Source: Maricurvus nonylphenolicus (GTDB lineage: Bacteria > Pseudomonadota > Gammaproteobacteria > Pseudomonadales > Cellvibrionaceae). From it: a DNA stretch of 64,000 nt. The position numbers and the translations under genes are program-made. The stretch spans positions 3,968,001-4,032,000 of the forward strand of contig NZ_AP031498.1 in assembly GCF_042854845.1 (NCBI RefSeq). The letters run 5' to 3'. The notes beneath the pieces are model-generated. The model had not been told where the DNA came from. It saw only the letters and a program-made list of their open reading frames with translations, and ran no database searches. Of this stretch, positions 7,928 to 16,655 are shown piece by piece (positions within the stretch are counted from its first letter, which is position 1; each line of letters begins with the position of its first letter).

Positions 7928-8809
7928 ATGACTTATTACCGCACACTCAGCCTTGCCCTGGCCATTCTGCTCTGCGCGGGATGCTCTACCCGTTTTGCCT
8001 ATAACTACCTCGACTGGTGGTTGGACTGGACCATTGAGGATTACGTCAGCCTCGACAAACAGCAACAGGCCAGCACCGCCAAAGCCATTGATCGACTGCA
8101 CCAGTGGCACCGCCATGAGCAACTACCGCTTTATGCGGATTATCTGGACAACCTAAGCCAAACTCTGACCAGTGATCAGCTCAGCGAGGAGCAGCTAAAC
8201 CAGTTACTGGACCAGGGTTTTGATCTGTGGACAACCTTGCTGAACGCCTTGCTGGATGACAGCGCAACCCTGTTACAAAGCCTGAGCGATAAACAGGTCG
8301 CAGAGCTTTTCAGCAATATCGAAAAATATCAGGAAACAGAGTTCGCCAAAAAATACGCCGATACGGATACTGAAGCGTTAAAACAGCGCAGCCTGCAAAA
8401 CCGTCACAAGTTTTATAAAACCTGGCTGGGATCAATAACTGAAGAACAGGAAACCATCATTGCCCACTGGCATGAACAGTCTCAACCCTTTGGCCCCACT
8501 GCGTTGCAACAACGGCGCCATTGGCGAGAGGAATTTGCCACTTTATTAGCGCAGCGCCAGGCCCAAGACTTTGCCCCGCAATTAGCCGAACTATTTCACT
8601 ACCCGCCGGAGCGCTGGGTAGACAGTTATCGCGAGCAGGTGAAGCACAATCAGCGCATTAACCAGCAATTGATTCTGGCGCTGCACCCCACGCTTAGCGA
8701 TAAACAAAAACGCCACTGCCAGAAGCGACTACAGGGCTATATAAAAGATTTTCAAATATTGGCACGCCAGGGACTGACAGACGCCGAGAAAAAAAAAGAA
8801 TCAACCTAA
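7928..8809 (+). CDS. DUF6279 family lipoprotein
   Basis: A 293-residue lipoprotein with signal peptide and lipobox LCAGC (Cys19). It is followed by the family hallmark FAYNYLDWWLDWTIEDYVSL and HQWHRHEQLPLYADYL. The remainder is almost entirely helical and rich in Gln, Glu and Lys, ending in a polylysine/glutamate tail. The family occurs widely in gammaproteobacteria and its function is unknown to me. It has its own ATG after a terminator, so it is probably transcribed separately from the cytochrome gene. Confidence 0.88.
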   Translation: MTYYRTLSLALAILLCAGCSTRFAYNYLDWWLDWTIEDYVSLDKQQQASTAKAIDRLHQWHRHEQLPLYADYLDNLSQTLTSDQLSEEQLNQLLDQGFDLWTTLLNALLDDSATLLQSLSDKQVAELFSNIEKYQETEFAKKYADTDTEALKQRSLQNRHKFYKTWLGSITEEQETIIAHWHEQSQPFGPTALQQRRHWREEFATLLAQRQAQDFAPQLAELFHYPPERWVDSYREQVKHNQRINQQLILALHPTLSDKQKRHCQKRLQGYIKDFQILARQGLTDAEKKKEST

Positions 8810-8838
8810 CACTGGCACCGCCGAGGTCTGGCACGATC

Positions 8839-8929
8839 GGGGTCCGACCCTGCGGGTCGTACCCCACGTTAGAACTACCGAACTAAGATTATCGCAAGAA
8901 ATGGGGTCTGACCCGCAGGGTCAGACCCC
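8839..8929. repeat. REP doublet (REPIN-like), copy 2
   Basis: Same architecture as the copy at 1527-1617. The left palindrome at 8839-8865 has loop TGC, the right one at 8903-8929 has loop GCA, and the spacer is 37 nt. The 27-nt halves are identical to those of copy 1, while the spacer has diverged except near its right end. It fills the space between two convergent genes, and the right palindrome ends six bases before the stop codon of the minus-strand gene. Confidence 0.9.
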
Positions 8930-8935
8930 ACACTG

Positions 8936-9904
8936 TCAACCTTCCAACCAACGCTCTAGCTCTTCATCCAACCCACGCTGCAGGAACGCAATACCATCAC
9001 GCACCCCCACAACATAGGCATCAATAATTTCACTGCCCAGCTCAAAAAGATCCGAGGCACGGGCAACCACCTTGTCTCCCCCCAACACATCACGCTCAAT
9101 GCTATTGAGGAAGAACATCAACTTAAATTCGTAGGATTTTAAGTCTGCCAGGGACGACAGTTCACGCTTAATCGCGCTTGGCAGGGCTTCGATAGTGTCC
9201 AACATACTGGCATTCAAATCACGGGCACACTGCAACCAGAAACGCAGCTTTTGGATTTCATGTTTGTCACATTCACCCAGTACCGCACAGTGAGTCGCCA
9301 AACCGCGAATCTTTGCAAACTGTTCAACAATTTCAGGAATCTTTTTACAGATAAAGCCCTGCAGCTTTAACTGCTCTTCGGCCTCGGGGGACAGGACTCC
9401 GGCGCCCACCTCTTCACCTAATTGTTCTTCAACCAACGGCGGACGAATGGAACGGGCCTGGCTGGCCATTAACTGTAGAAGTTGCTCGATAAAGTGGGAA
9501 TGCAGCTCAAAGTTATCCAACAGTGCATCATCCTGCCAATCATGACAGATCGTCTGCCAGGCATGCAGAATACGTTCGCGCTCGACTCGTGGTAACAGGT
9601 AGTCGCTGCCGATACAGGTTTGCATCAAAAACTGTAAACGCTTCTGCACTTGTTGTTGCAGCTGCTGTAAGTCCTCGCTTAACACCTCGCCAGGCAGGGC
9701 TCGATCCGACGATACTTCACCACCACCCGATAGCAACGCCATGGTCACACCTCGGTGACGCTGCACAGTGCTGATCAGGGTGTTTAATTGTCGAATCAGA
9801 GTCAGCGCCGTTAACCGGTCACGGTAACGTCGATTCATTAATTCCAGCTGGGGATCCACAACCTCATCTTCCTGTTTGAGTAAAGGCGCACTTTCCAACA
9901 TCAT
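8936..9904 (-). CDS. Hypothetical helical protein with NIT-like N-terminal motif
   Basis: A 322-residue protein, predicted almost wholly alpha-helical, with no signal peptide or membrane span. The segment LIRQLNTLISTVQRHRGVTMALLSGG near residues 37-62 resembles the first helix of nitrate/nitrite-sensing (NIT) domains, where a conserved arginine follows a glutamine-rich helix. The rest (FAKIRGLATHCAVLGE; YEFKLMFFLNSIERDVLGG) could be further bundle helices. A soluble sensor is a guess. Tandem ATG codons at 9904 and 9901 leave the exact start open. Confidence 0.7.
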   Translation of the reverse strand: MMLESAPLLKQEDEVVDPQLELMNRRYRDRLTALTLIRQLNTLISTVQRHRGVTMALLSGGGEVSSDRALPGEVLSEDLQQLQQQVQKRLQFLMQTCIGSDYLLPRVERERILHAWQTICHDWQDDALLDNFELHSHFIEQLLQLMASQARSIRPPLVEEQLGEEVGAGVLSPEAEEQLKLQGFICKKIPEIVEQFAKIRGLATHCAVLGECDKHEIQKLRFWLQCARDLNASMLDTIEALPSAIKRELSSLADLKSYEFKLMFFLNSIERDVLGGDKVVARASDLFELGSEIIDAYVVGVRDGIAFLQRGLDEELERWLEG

Positions 9905-10049
9905 TTCTACTTCTCTAATTCCTATTAATGCTCAATAGAGCAAAGCGTGTGCCAAACACAAAAACATCGCTTTCGCCCCATTTAAGGCCAAAAGCGCCCC
10001 CCTATGGGGCATATTAGTGACTAAACGCCTTATCCTGTAACAAAAGCCC

Positions 10050-10823
10050 TTAAAGGGCATCAACCGCCACAGCCGCCATAACTCGATAATAGGCAATGCC
10101 TAACCATTCATGTATTGCCTGCGAGCTTTTCGCTAAATTCTTTGCTCGGGGTAGAAACCTGAGCCATATCGATTTCGCCGACGAGTGACGGCTAAAGGCC
10201 GTTGGCGCTGGTGTCACTTCTACCCCATAAGCCTCGTAAGCCACCACACTGCGCGGCATATGCCAGGCCTGGGTGACTAACCAGATATGCTTACGCTCTT
10301 CAGCCAATAACAGTTCAGCGCTGTATTTGGCATTTTCGTGGGTATTGCGACTGCGATCCTCACGCCAGCGGGTGGGCACATTAAAGTCCTGGGCCAAGGC
10401 TTGAGCCATCAAATCCGCCTCGCTGGCCAATTCACCGTAGACTCGCCCTCCGGATACCAAAACCGGTGCCTGGGAATGCCGCTGCAAATAGGCCCCATAG
10501 CGTAAACGCAGTAATGTAGGTGGCGATACTGTATCTCCACCAAATTCAGGGGCATCGGGATTGCGGCCACCGCCGAGAATAACAATGGCGTCCGGCGCCT
10601 TGGTCTGTTCCAGCGAAAGCACAGGGTGCTGGCGCTCCAAGGTCCCCATCAATGCCACCGAGACCCAAGGGGTCGACATGGCATAGAGACTCAACAGGGA
10701 TAACGCCACCATCAAGCGAGCCAAGCGTGGAAAACTGCGCCAACAGATCCAGGCTGCCAACAAGAGCAGTAAGTTCAGAGCCGGGGGCAGTAATAAGCTT
10801 TTAATCAACGCGCGAATAACCAT
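10050..10823 (-). CDS. YdcF/ElyC/SanA family (DUF218) membrane protein
   Basis: A 257-residue protein with two N-terminal hydrophobic helices (residues 1-30 and 33-55), then a DUF218 domain. The domain shows DAIVILGGGRNPDAPEF, VLVSGGRVYGELASEADLM, DRSRNTHENAKYSAEL and the C-terminal strand IWLVTQAWHMPRSVVAYEAYG. This layout matches ElyC/SanA proteins, which act at the inner membrane in envelope maintenance (lipid carrier or peptidoglycan-related). It is co-oriented with the zinc-ribbon gene 40 bp upstream and may be co-transcribed with it. Confidence 0.9.
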   Translation of the reverse strand: MVIRALIKSLLLPPALNLLLLLAAWICWRSFPRLARLMVALSLLSLYAMSTPWVSVALMGTLERQHPVLSLEQTKAPDAIVILGGGRNPDAPEFGGDTVSPPTLLRLRYGAYLQRHSQAPVLVSGGRVYGELASEADLMAQALAQDFNVPTRWREDRSRNTHENAKYSAELLLAEERKHIWLVTQAWHMPRSVVAYEAYGVEVTPAPTAFSRHSSAKSIWLRFLPRAKNLAKSSQAIHEWLGIAYYRVMAAVAVDAL

Positions 10824-10863
10824 GGAAACGGATTATTCGCGTTGTCTGAGCAGGAATCAATAT

Positions 10864-11283
10864 TCAGTGACTGATCAGCTCACCATAGGCATCGCCCCCG
10901 CAGGACTGACAGGCTGCCAGAGTCACCGTGCCGTGGGCATGAAAGGTAGAACCGCAGTCGAGACATTGGATATCCCGGTCACAGATGATCTCGCCTTTCA
11001 TCACAATCGATTCACCACTATCAATCCGCTGCTGGAGCTGAATACGGGCCAGACAGGTGGGATCTGCCGCCTGTAACAGCCAATGCCCAGTACGGGTTTC
11101 CAACAGCAACAGCTCATCGCGTAATTCCTGCCAAAATCCCTCTGCCGATGAAGCTCCTGAGTGGGTGGGCGGCTTCAGTTCCAGCGTTTCCAAATGGGCT
11201 CCAGAGGCCGCTTTCACAGCTTCCACTCCCAAATTGCCCAGGTCTTGGGGCGATTGACTGTTGTCTGGGGGTAAATTCGCCAT
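10864..11283 (-). CDS. YbeL-like zinc-ribbon protein (DUF1451 type)
   Basis: A 139-residue cytoplasmic protein. The C-terminus holds two CxxC pairs (CLDCGSTFHAHG and CQSCGG), giving a zinc ribbon preceded by a helical region. E. coli ybeL, a DUF1451 protein, also lies next to leuS, which supports the assignment. A strong GGAGGAAG ribosome site precedes the ATG. It is divergent from leuS. Function is unknown; nucleic-acid or protein binding would be a guess. Confidence 0.82.
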   Translation of the reverse strand: MANLPPDNSQSPQDLGNLGVEAVKAASGAHLETLELKPPTHSGASSAEGFWQELRDELLLLETRTGHWLLQAADPTCLARIQLQQRIDSGESIVMKGEIICDRDIQCLDCGSTFHAHGTVTLAACQSCGGDAYGELISH

Positions 11284-11440
11284 TTTCTTCCTCCTGCATC
11301 CGTCGCATTCTGGACGCTCAGCGCCTATAATTAGCGCCTTTGCTTGCCGCCACAGGCCTGCTCAAAAAGCAGTCAGCGGCGCAATCCATAATATAACTCT
11401 CAAGATTAAGTATAGGCCCTCAGAAGAAATGTCAGGACAG

Positions 11441-13903
11441 ATGGAAGAGCAATACCAACCGTCAGCCGTTGAAGCCCAAGCGCAAACCGAGTGGGACAAC
11501 AACCGTAGTTTCGAAGTTACCGAAGATGCCAGCAAAGAGAAGTTCTACTGCCTGGCGATGTTCCCCTACCCCAGCGGCCGACTGCACATGGGCCATGTGC
11601 GTAACTACACCATCACCGATGTGATTGCCCGCTACCAGCGTATGCAGGGTAAGAATGTTCTTCACCCCATGGGTTGGGATGCCTTTGGCCTGCCAGCAGA
11701 AAACGCCGCCATCAAGAACAACACCGCACCGGCCAACTGGACCTACTCCAACACCGACTATATGCGTACCCAGCTTAAAGAACTGGGCTTTGGTTTTGAC
11801 TGGTCCCGCGAACTGGCCACCTGTAAGCCCGACTACTACAAGTGGGAGCAGTGGTTCTTTACCCGCCTGTACGAGAAAGGCCTGGTCTACAAGAAGATGG
11901 CCACCGTTAACTGGGATCCGGTTGACCAAACCGTACTGGCCAACGAGCAGGTTATCGACGGTCGCGGCTGGCGCTCCGACGCCCTGGTTGAACGCAAGGA
12001 AATTCCGCAGTGGTTTATTAAAATCACCGACTACGCCGAAGAGCTGCTGAACGATCTGGACCAACTCGACGAGTGGCCCGAGCAGGTGAAAACCATGCAG
12101 CGCAACTGGATCGGCAAGAGCCGCGGTGTGGAGATGACCTTTGACCTCTCCAGCCCTGTTGCCGAGCACAGCGCATTTGATATCTACACCACCCGCCCGG
12201 ATACCCTGATGGGTGTCACCTATGTGACCCTGGCCGCCGAGCATCCGATCGCACAGGAAGTTGCCAAGAGCAATCCAGAGCTGGCGGCCTTTATTGAAGA
12301 GTGCAAAGTACAGTCTGTTGCCGAAGCCGATATGGCGACCATGGATAAAAAAGGCATGGACACAGGCCTGACTGCCCGCCATCCAATCAGTGGCCGCGAA
12401 GTACCTGTGTGGGTTGGTAACTATGTGCTGATGAATTACGGTTCCGGTGCTGTGATGGCGGTACCTGCCCACGACCAGCGCGACTTTGAATTCGCCCAGA
12501 AATACGGCTTAGCCATTGAGCAGGTGATTGCACCCTCAAACGGCGAAGAGATTGATCTGGCTAAAGAAGCCTTTACTGAAAAAGGCACTCTGGTAAATTC
12601 AGATGCGTTCGATGGCCTGGCCTTTGAAGCCGCCTTCGATGCCATTGCCAACAAACTGGAAAGCCTGGGTAAAGGTAAAACCCAAACCAACTTCCGCCTG
12701 CGCGACTGGGGTGTCTCCCGTCAACGTTACTGGGGCGCACCGATTCCGATGCTGAATCTGCCTGAGGGCGGAGAAATTCCGGTACCCCTGGAAAAACTAC
12801 CGGTACTGCTGCCCGAAGATGTGGAAATGGACGGCGTGCACTCACCGATCAAACAGGATCCCGAGTGGCGTAAAACCGAACACAACGGCCAGGCCTGTGA
12901 GCACGAAACCGATACCTTCGATACTTTTATGGAATCGAGCTGGTACTACGCCCGCTACACCTGCGCCAACTACGACCAGGGCATGTTGGATCCTGAAGCC
13001 GCCAACTACTGGCTGCCCGTTGACCAGTATGTCGGTGGTATTGAGCACGCCATTTTGCACCTGCTGTACGCGCGCTTCTTCCACAAGCTGATGCGTGACG
13101 AAGGTCTGGTCAGCAGTGACGAGCCGTTTAAGCGTTTGCTGTGTCAGGGCATGGTGCTGAAAGACGGTACCAAGATGTCCAAGTCCAAGGGCAACACCGT
13201 TGACCCACAGGAGCTGATCAACACCTACGGTGCCGACACCGTGCGCCTGTTCACCATGTTTGCTGCACCTCCGGAGCAATCGCTGGAGTGGAACGACGCC
13301 GGTGTTGAAGGTGCATTCCGCTTCCTGAAAAAACTCTGGAAGACGGCTCACGGCCACCTCAATGCCGGTGATGCAGCTCAACTGGATGCCGCCAGTCTGA
13401 ACGACCAGCAGCAAGCACTGCGTCGTAAGACTCACGAGACCATAGCCAAAGTCAGCGACGATTACGGTCGCCGTCAAACCTTCAACACCGCCATTGCCGC
13501 CACCATGGAATTGCTCAACGAAGTCGGCAAGCTGGCCGATCGCAGCAACCCACAAGGTCTGGCCGTTGAACGTGAAGCGCTGCAAACAGCTACCTTGCTG
13601 CTGTCACCGATTGTGCCGCATATCTGCCACAGCCTGTGGGTTGCCTTTGGCAATACTGACTCAGTTCTGGATGCCGGCTGGCCACAAGTGGATGAAGCTG
13701 CGTTGGTTAAATCCAGCATCCAGCTGGTTGTGCAGGTGAACGGTAAGGTTCGCGCAAAAATTGACGTAGCCGCCGATGCTTCTGAGGACAGCATTATCGA
13801 AGAGGCCAAGGCCAACGTGAATGTGCAGAAATTCCTCGAAGGTAAAGAAATCAAGATGTGCAAGGTAATTCCGGGTAAACTGGTTACCTTTGCAGTGAAG
13901 TAA
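11441..13903 (+). CDS. leuS: Leucyl-tRNA synthetase
   Basis: A class I aminoacyl-tRNA synthetase that charges tRNA-Leu. From ATG 11441 (MEEQYQPSAVEAQAQTEW, which aligns with the usual LeuS N-terminus) it is 820 residues, slightly shorter than E. coli LeuS. ATG 11429 in the same frame is an alternative, adding four residues. The HIGH motif is HMGH at residues 49-52 and the KMSKS motif is at 578-582. The editing (CP1) domain lies between them, with TRPDTLMGVTYV and the conserved GTG-type loop region, and a C-terminal anticodon-binding domain follows. It heads the leuS-lptE-holA cluster, conserved across gammaproteobacteria. Confidence 0.97.
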   Translation: MEEQYQPSAVEAQAQTEWDNNRSFEVTEDASKEKFYCLAMFPYPSGRLHMGHVRNYTITDVIARYQRMQGKNVLHPMGWDAFGLPAENAAIKNNTAPANWTYSNTDYMRTQLKELGFGFDWSRELATCKPDYYKWEQWFFTRLYEKGLVYKKMATVNWDPVDQTVLANEQVIDGRGWRSDALVERKEIPQWFIKITDYAEELLNDLDQLDEWPEQVKTMQRNWIGKSRGVEMTFDLSSPVAEHSAFDIYTTRPDTLMGVTYVTLAAEHPIAQEVAKSNPELAAFIEECKVQSVAEADMATMDKKGMDTGLTARHPISGREVPVWVGNYVLMNYGSGAVMAVPAHDQRDFEFAQKYGLAIEQVIAPSNGEEIDLAKEAFTEKGTLVNSDAFDGLAFEAAFDAIANKLESLGKGKTQTNFRLRDWGVSRQRYWGAPIPMLNLPEGGEIPVPLEKLPVLLPEDVEMDGVHSPIKQDPEWRKTEHNGQACEHETDTFDTFMESSWYYARYTCANYDQGMLDPEAANYWLPVDQYVGGIEHAILHLLYARFFHKLMRDEGLVSSDEPFKRLLCQGMVLKDGTKMSKSKGNTVDPQELINTYGADTVRLFTMFAAPPEQSLEWNDAGVEGAFRFLKKLWKTAHGHLNAGDAAQLDAASLNDQQQALRRKTHETIAKVSDDYGRRQTFNTAIAATMELLNEVGKLADRSNPQGLAVEREALQTATLLLSPIVPHICHSLWVAFGNTDSVLDAGWPQVDEAALVKSSIQLVVQVNGKVRAKIDVAADASEDSIIEEAKANVNVQKFLEGKEIKMCKVIPGKLVTFAVK

Positions 13904-13923
13904 GTGTTGGCCTCGGCCAACAC
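13904..13923 (+). terminator. Strong hairpin between leuS and lptE
   Basis: GTGTTGGCC and GGCCAACAC form a near-continuous stem directly after the leuS stop codon. No T run follows, so it may be an RNA-stability or partial attenuation hairpin in the leuS-lptE-holA transcript rather than a full terminator. Confidence 0.5.
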
Positions 13924-13972
13924 TGAGTGAACACAAGATAAAAAGCTAAGATAATAATTAAACGGACTATTT

Positions 13973-14527
13973 ATGAAAAAGCTGATTGCTCTGCTGTTAT
14001 CTACCACCCTGTTAACTGCCTGCGGCTGGCACCTGCGCGGCTCTATCGCCCTGCCGGAAGATCTCGACAGCATCTACCTCAGCGCTGAGGATACCCATGG
14101 CACTCTGGTAACCGATATGCGTCGCGCACTGGAATCCAACAATATCGCCATTGTCGATAGCGCCAGCAATGCCAGTTACAGCATTAAACTGCTGAATGAG
14201 CGTAGCGAGCGTCGTGCTGCTTCCGTAGGTGGTGATGCCCTGGTCAGCGAATACGAACTGACCATGGAAGTGGACTACAGCATCGAACGCGGTGAAGAGG
14301 TTCTGCTGAAGCAAGACACTGCCCGTGCAATTCGCACCTACGACTACGATCGCAATCAGGTGCTGGGCAAAAACGAAGAAGAAAATATTATTCGTGGCGA
14401 GCTGCGTAACGAGTTGATTCAACAAATCGTTCGCCGTCTGCGTTTCCTGGCTTCTAACCCACAGCCAAGCACCACCACTGAAGAGTCAGAACAAGCAGAA
14501 GCGGCCGATGGCCAAACTGCGTCCTGA
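13973..14527 (+). CDS. lptE: LPS-assembly lipoprotein LptE
   Basis: A 184-residue lipoprotein with signal peptide and lipobox LTAC (Cys17) followed by GWHLRG, the hallmark start of mature LptE/RlpB. LptE plugs the LptD barrel in the outer membrane and helps to deliver LPS to the surface. The C-terminal tail is low-complexity (TTTEESEQAEAADGQ). Its last 20 bases overlap the start of holA, as is common in this cluster. Confidence 0.95.
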   Translation: MKKLIALLLSTTLLTACGWHLRGSIALPEDLDSIYLSAEDTHGTLVTDMRRALESNNIAIVDSASNASYSIKLLNERSERRAASVGGDALVSEYELTMEVDYSIERGEEVLLKQDTARAIRTYDYDRNQVLGKNEEENIIRGELRNELIQQIVRRLRFLASNPQPSTTTEESEQAEAADGQTAS

Positions 14528-15548
14528 TCAATTAGCAGGCGCCCTGAAAAAACAGCTGGCGCCTGTTTACCTCGTTTGCGGCGAAGAACCCCTGCTGGTT
14601 CAGGAATCCTGCGATACCATTCGTAAAGCCGTTAAAAGCGCGGGCTTTAACGAACACGAACGCTACCACAATGAACCCGGTTTTGACTGGGAGCACCTGC
14701 TTACCTCCGCCAATAGTATGTCGCTGTTTGCCGAGCGCAAACTGTTGGAAATCCGTATTGAAAACGGTAAACCCGGCGACAAGGGCAACAAAGCCTTACA
14801 AGCCTATTGTGAAGCCCCCAGCGAGGATAATGTCCTGTTAGTGGTTTGCCCAAGCAAACCCGACCAGCGCAGCAAATGGTTTAAATCACTGGAAAAAATC
14901 GGCGCGGTAGTACAGGTCTGGCCTATTACCGCCCAGCAATTACCGCGCTGGATCGAGCAACGTCTAAACCAGGCAGGCCTTAATGCCGAACGTGCAGCAG
15001 TTGAACTGCTGGCCTCGCGCGTGGAAGGCAACCTGCTGGCCGCCGTACAGGAAATCGAAAAACTCAAGCTGCTGGCCGAAGGCACCATCACTGCTGACAC
15101 CATTGCCAATATCGTGGCCGACAGCGCCCGCTATGATGTGTTTAACCTGACTGACAAGGCTCTACATGGCGACGCCCGTGCTGCGATTAAAACCCTGCAT
15201 GGCTTGCGCGGTGAAGGCACCGATGCCACGGTGGTACTCTGGGCACTGGCCCGGGAAGTACGCAGCCTGGCACAAATTTCTCACGCGACCAGTCAGGGGC
15301 AGAACTTCGATTGGGCCTGCAAAAATGCCGGCGTCTGGGATAAGCGGAAGCCATTAATGAAAGGCGCCCTGCGCCGTTTGAAGCTGCAGCAACTGCAAAT
15401 GCTGTTGCGCAAAGCCAACGCCATCGACAAAGCCATTAAAGGTATGCGCGATGCCGATCCCTGGGATGACCTGCTGGATCTCACCTTAAATATCGCCGGT
15501 ACTTTCAGCCTTACACCATCCGTGCAAAATCTGGCGCTGAAATACTAA
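14508..15548 (+). CDS. holA: DNA polymerase III delta subunit
   Basis: A 346-residue protein, as expected for HolA (343 in E. coli). It starts MAKLRPDQLAGALKKQLAPVYLVCGEEPLLVQE, typical of the family. It includes the helix that opens the beta clamp (SMSLFAERKLLEIRI) and the RVEGNLLAAVQEIEKL region. It is part of the clamp-loader complex in the cytoplasm. Its start overlaps lptE by 20 bp, and it converges on the lipase foldase gene with a gap of only 12 bp. Confidence 0.96.
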   Translation: MAKLRPDQLAGALKKQLAPVYLVCGEEPLLVQESCDTIRKAVKSAGFNEHERYHNEPGFDWEHLLTSANSMSLFAERKLLEIRIENGKPGDKGNKALQAYCEAPSEDNVLLVVCPSKPDQRSKWFKSLEKIGAVVQVWPITAQQLPRWIEQRLNQAGLNAERAAVELLASRVEGNLLAAVQEIEKLKLLAEGTITADTIANIVADSARYDVFNLTDKALHGDARAAIKTLHGLRGEGTDATVVLWALAREVRSLAQISHATSQGQNFDWACKNAGVWDKRKPLMKGALRRLKLQQLQMLLRKANAIDKAIKGMRDADPWDDLLDLTLNIAGTFSLTPSVQNLALKY

Positions 15549-15560
15549 TTCCCACCATCA

Positions 15561-16598
15561 TCACTGCTGGGCAATAAAGGTTCTGGCAATCGTCTGTTCC
15601 TGTGCCGTAGGGAAGTAACGCAGTAGCAGGGCCTGTTGCTCTTCCTCACTGGCATCGCGTGACTGCAATTGCTGCTTTTCCTGCTGATAACGCTCAAACC
15701 GCTGACGTAAACTGTCTTTATTGGTTTGATGCTGCATGATCCGCTCTGCAATGACTTCGGGATGCACCAAGGCTAACTGCTGACGTTTTTCCAGTTCAGA
15801 CAGTGACGAGTTCATGATGGCTTGCGTCTTCTGTACGCTCTGCTGATAACGTTGCTTGCGCACAATAGACTCTTGCAGCGGCTGCGGCAGCTGCCACACC
15901 AACGCATCAAGCTGCTGCTGTTTTTGTGCTACCGATAAATCAGTTGCCTGGGTAATGCGCATTTTTTCCAGACTGTACTCGGCGTAGGCCTCTTCATCGG
16001 CAAAGAATGCACTAACCGCCTCCGCAGACATATGGGTACGTCGCAGCAGCTTTAATTCATCAAATGTATCCTGCAGCATTTTGTAATGATACGCGGGCGT
16101 CTGCGCCGCACGAGCGATGAGGGGTGTGGAGCGCAAAGCCTGAGCGCTTTCCTTGAAGGCCAGGTAATCATCCAGCAACGCCATTAACTCATCAACCGCA
16201 TGGACCGGTAACTGCTGCTGGGCATAAGCAGAAATAACATCAAATACCGCATGGGGTTCAAGCTCCCCTACGGCACTCAGCATATAATCAAAAAAATCCC
16301 GTAACTGGCGATCAATAATTAACTGACCGTTTTCATCTACCTTAAGCTCACCATCAATCTCGGTGCCCGCCCAGGTTGCTATATCTTGCCGTTTTAACTG
16401 CGGTACGTCCGACAGCAGCTCAACACTTGAGCCCTTCGACTTAACAACGCCAGTTTGCTGGGATAACGCTGGTTTTGTACTGATAAGTTTAGTACTAACA
16501 GCCCTATTACTATCGCCTCCTGACGGAGGTTGGACATAGAAAAAGACACTGATAGTAGTGACAGCTAACGCAACGGAAATAAAGATTCGCTTCGACAT
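15561..16598 (-). CDS. Lipase-specific foldase (Lif, lipase secretion chaperone)
   Basis: A 345-residue protein with an N-terminal membrane anchor (residues 3-22), a variable linker, and a helical steric-chaperone domain. The family signature appears as RDFFDYMLSA (consensus RxxFDY[FC]LSA), and the extended helices are rich in Gln, Glu and Arg. Lif proteins stay anchored in the inner membrane and fold their partner lipase in the periplasm before type II secretion. The ATG at 16598 is preferred to the TTG one codon upstream. The partner lipase lies just upstream, separated by a terminator-like hairpin. Confidence 0.93.
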   Translation of the reverse strand: MSKRIFISVALAVTTISVFFYVQPPSGGDSNRAVSTKLISTKPALSQQTGVVKSKGSSVELLSDVPQLKRQDIATWAGTEIDGELKVDENGQLIIDRQLRDFFDYMLSAVGELEPHAVFDVISAYAQQQLPVHAVDELMALLDDYLAFKESAQALRSTPLIARAAQTPAYHYKMLQDTFDELKLLRRTHMSAEAVSAFFADEEAYAEYSLEKMRITQATDLSVAQKQQQLDALVWQLPQPLQESIVRKQRYQQSVQKTQAIMNSSLSELEKRQQLALVHPEVIAERIMQHQTNKDSLRQRFERYQQEKQQLQSRDASEEEQQALLLRYFPTAQEQTIARTFIAQQ

Positions 16599-16618
16599 CA
16601 AAAGACACCAGATCGAAA

Positions 16619-16642
16619 AACGGGCAGCGCTAACTGCCCGTT
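16619..16642 (-). terminator. Terminator/attenuator between lipase and foldase genes
   Basis: Read on the minus strand, AACGGGCAG and CTGCCCGTT form a 9-bp stem around TTAGCG and are followed by TTTCGATC (a TTTTT run overlaps the stem end). It lies in the 57-bp gap between the lipase stop and foldase start, so it probably lowers foldase expression relative to lipase. Confidence 0.75.
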
Positions 16643-16655
16643 ATGTGTGTGACAC

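Noticed and set aside
11462..12472. 336-residue open frame antisense to leuS
   Set aside because: Shadow of leuS codon usage; no ribosome site or protein-like features.
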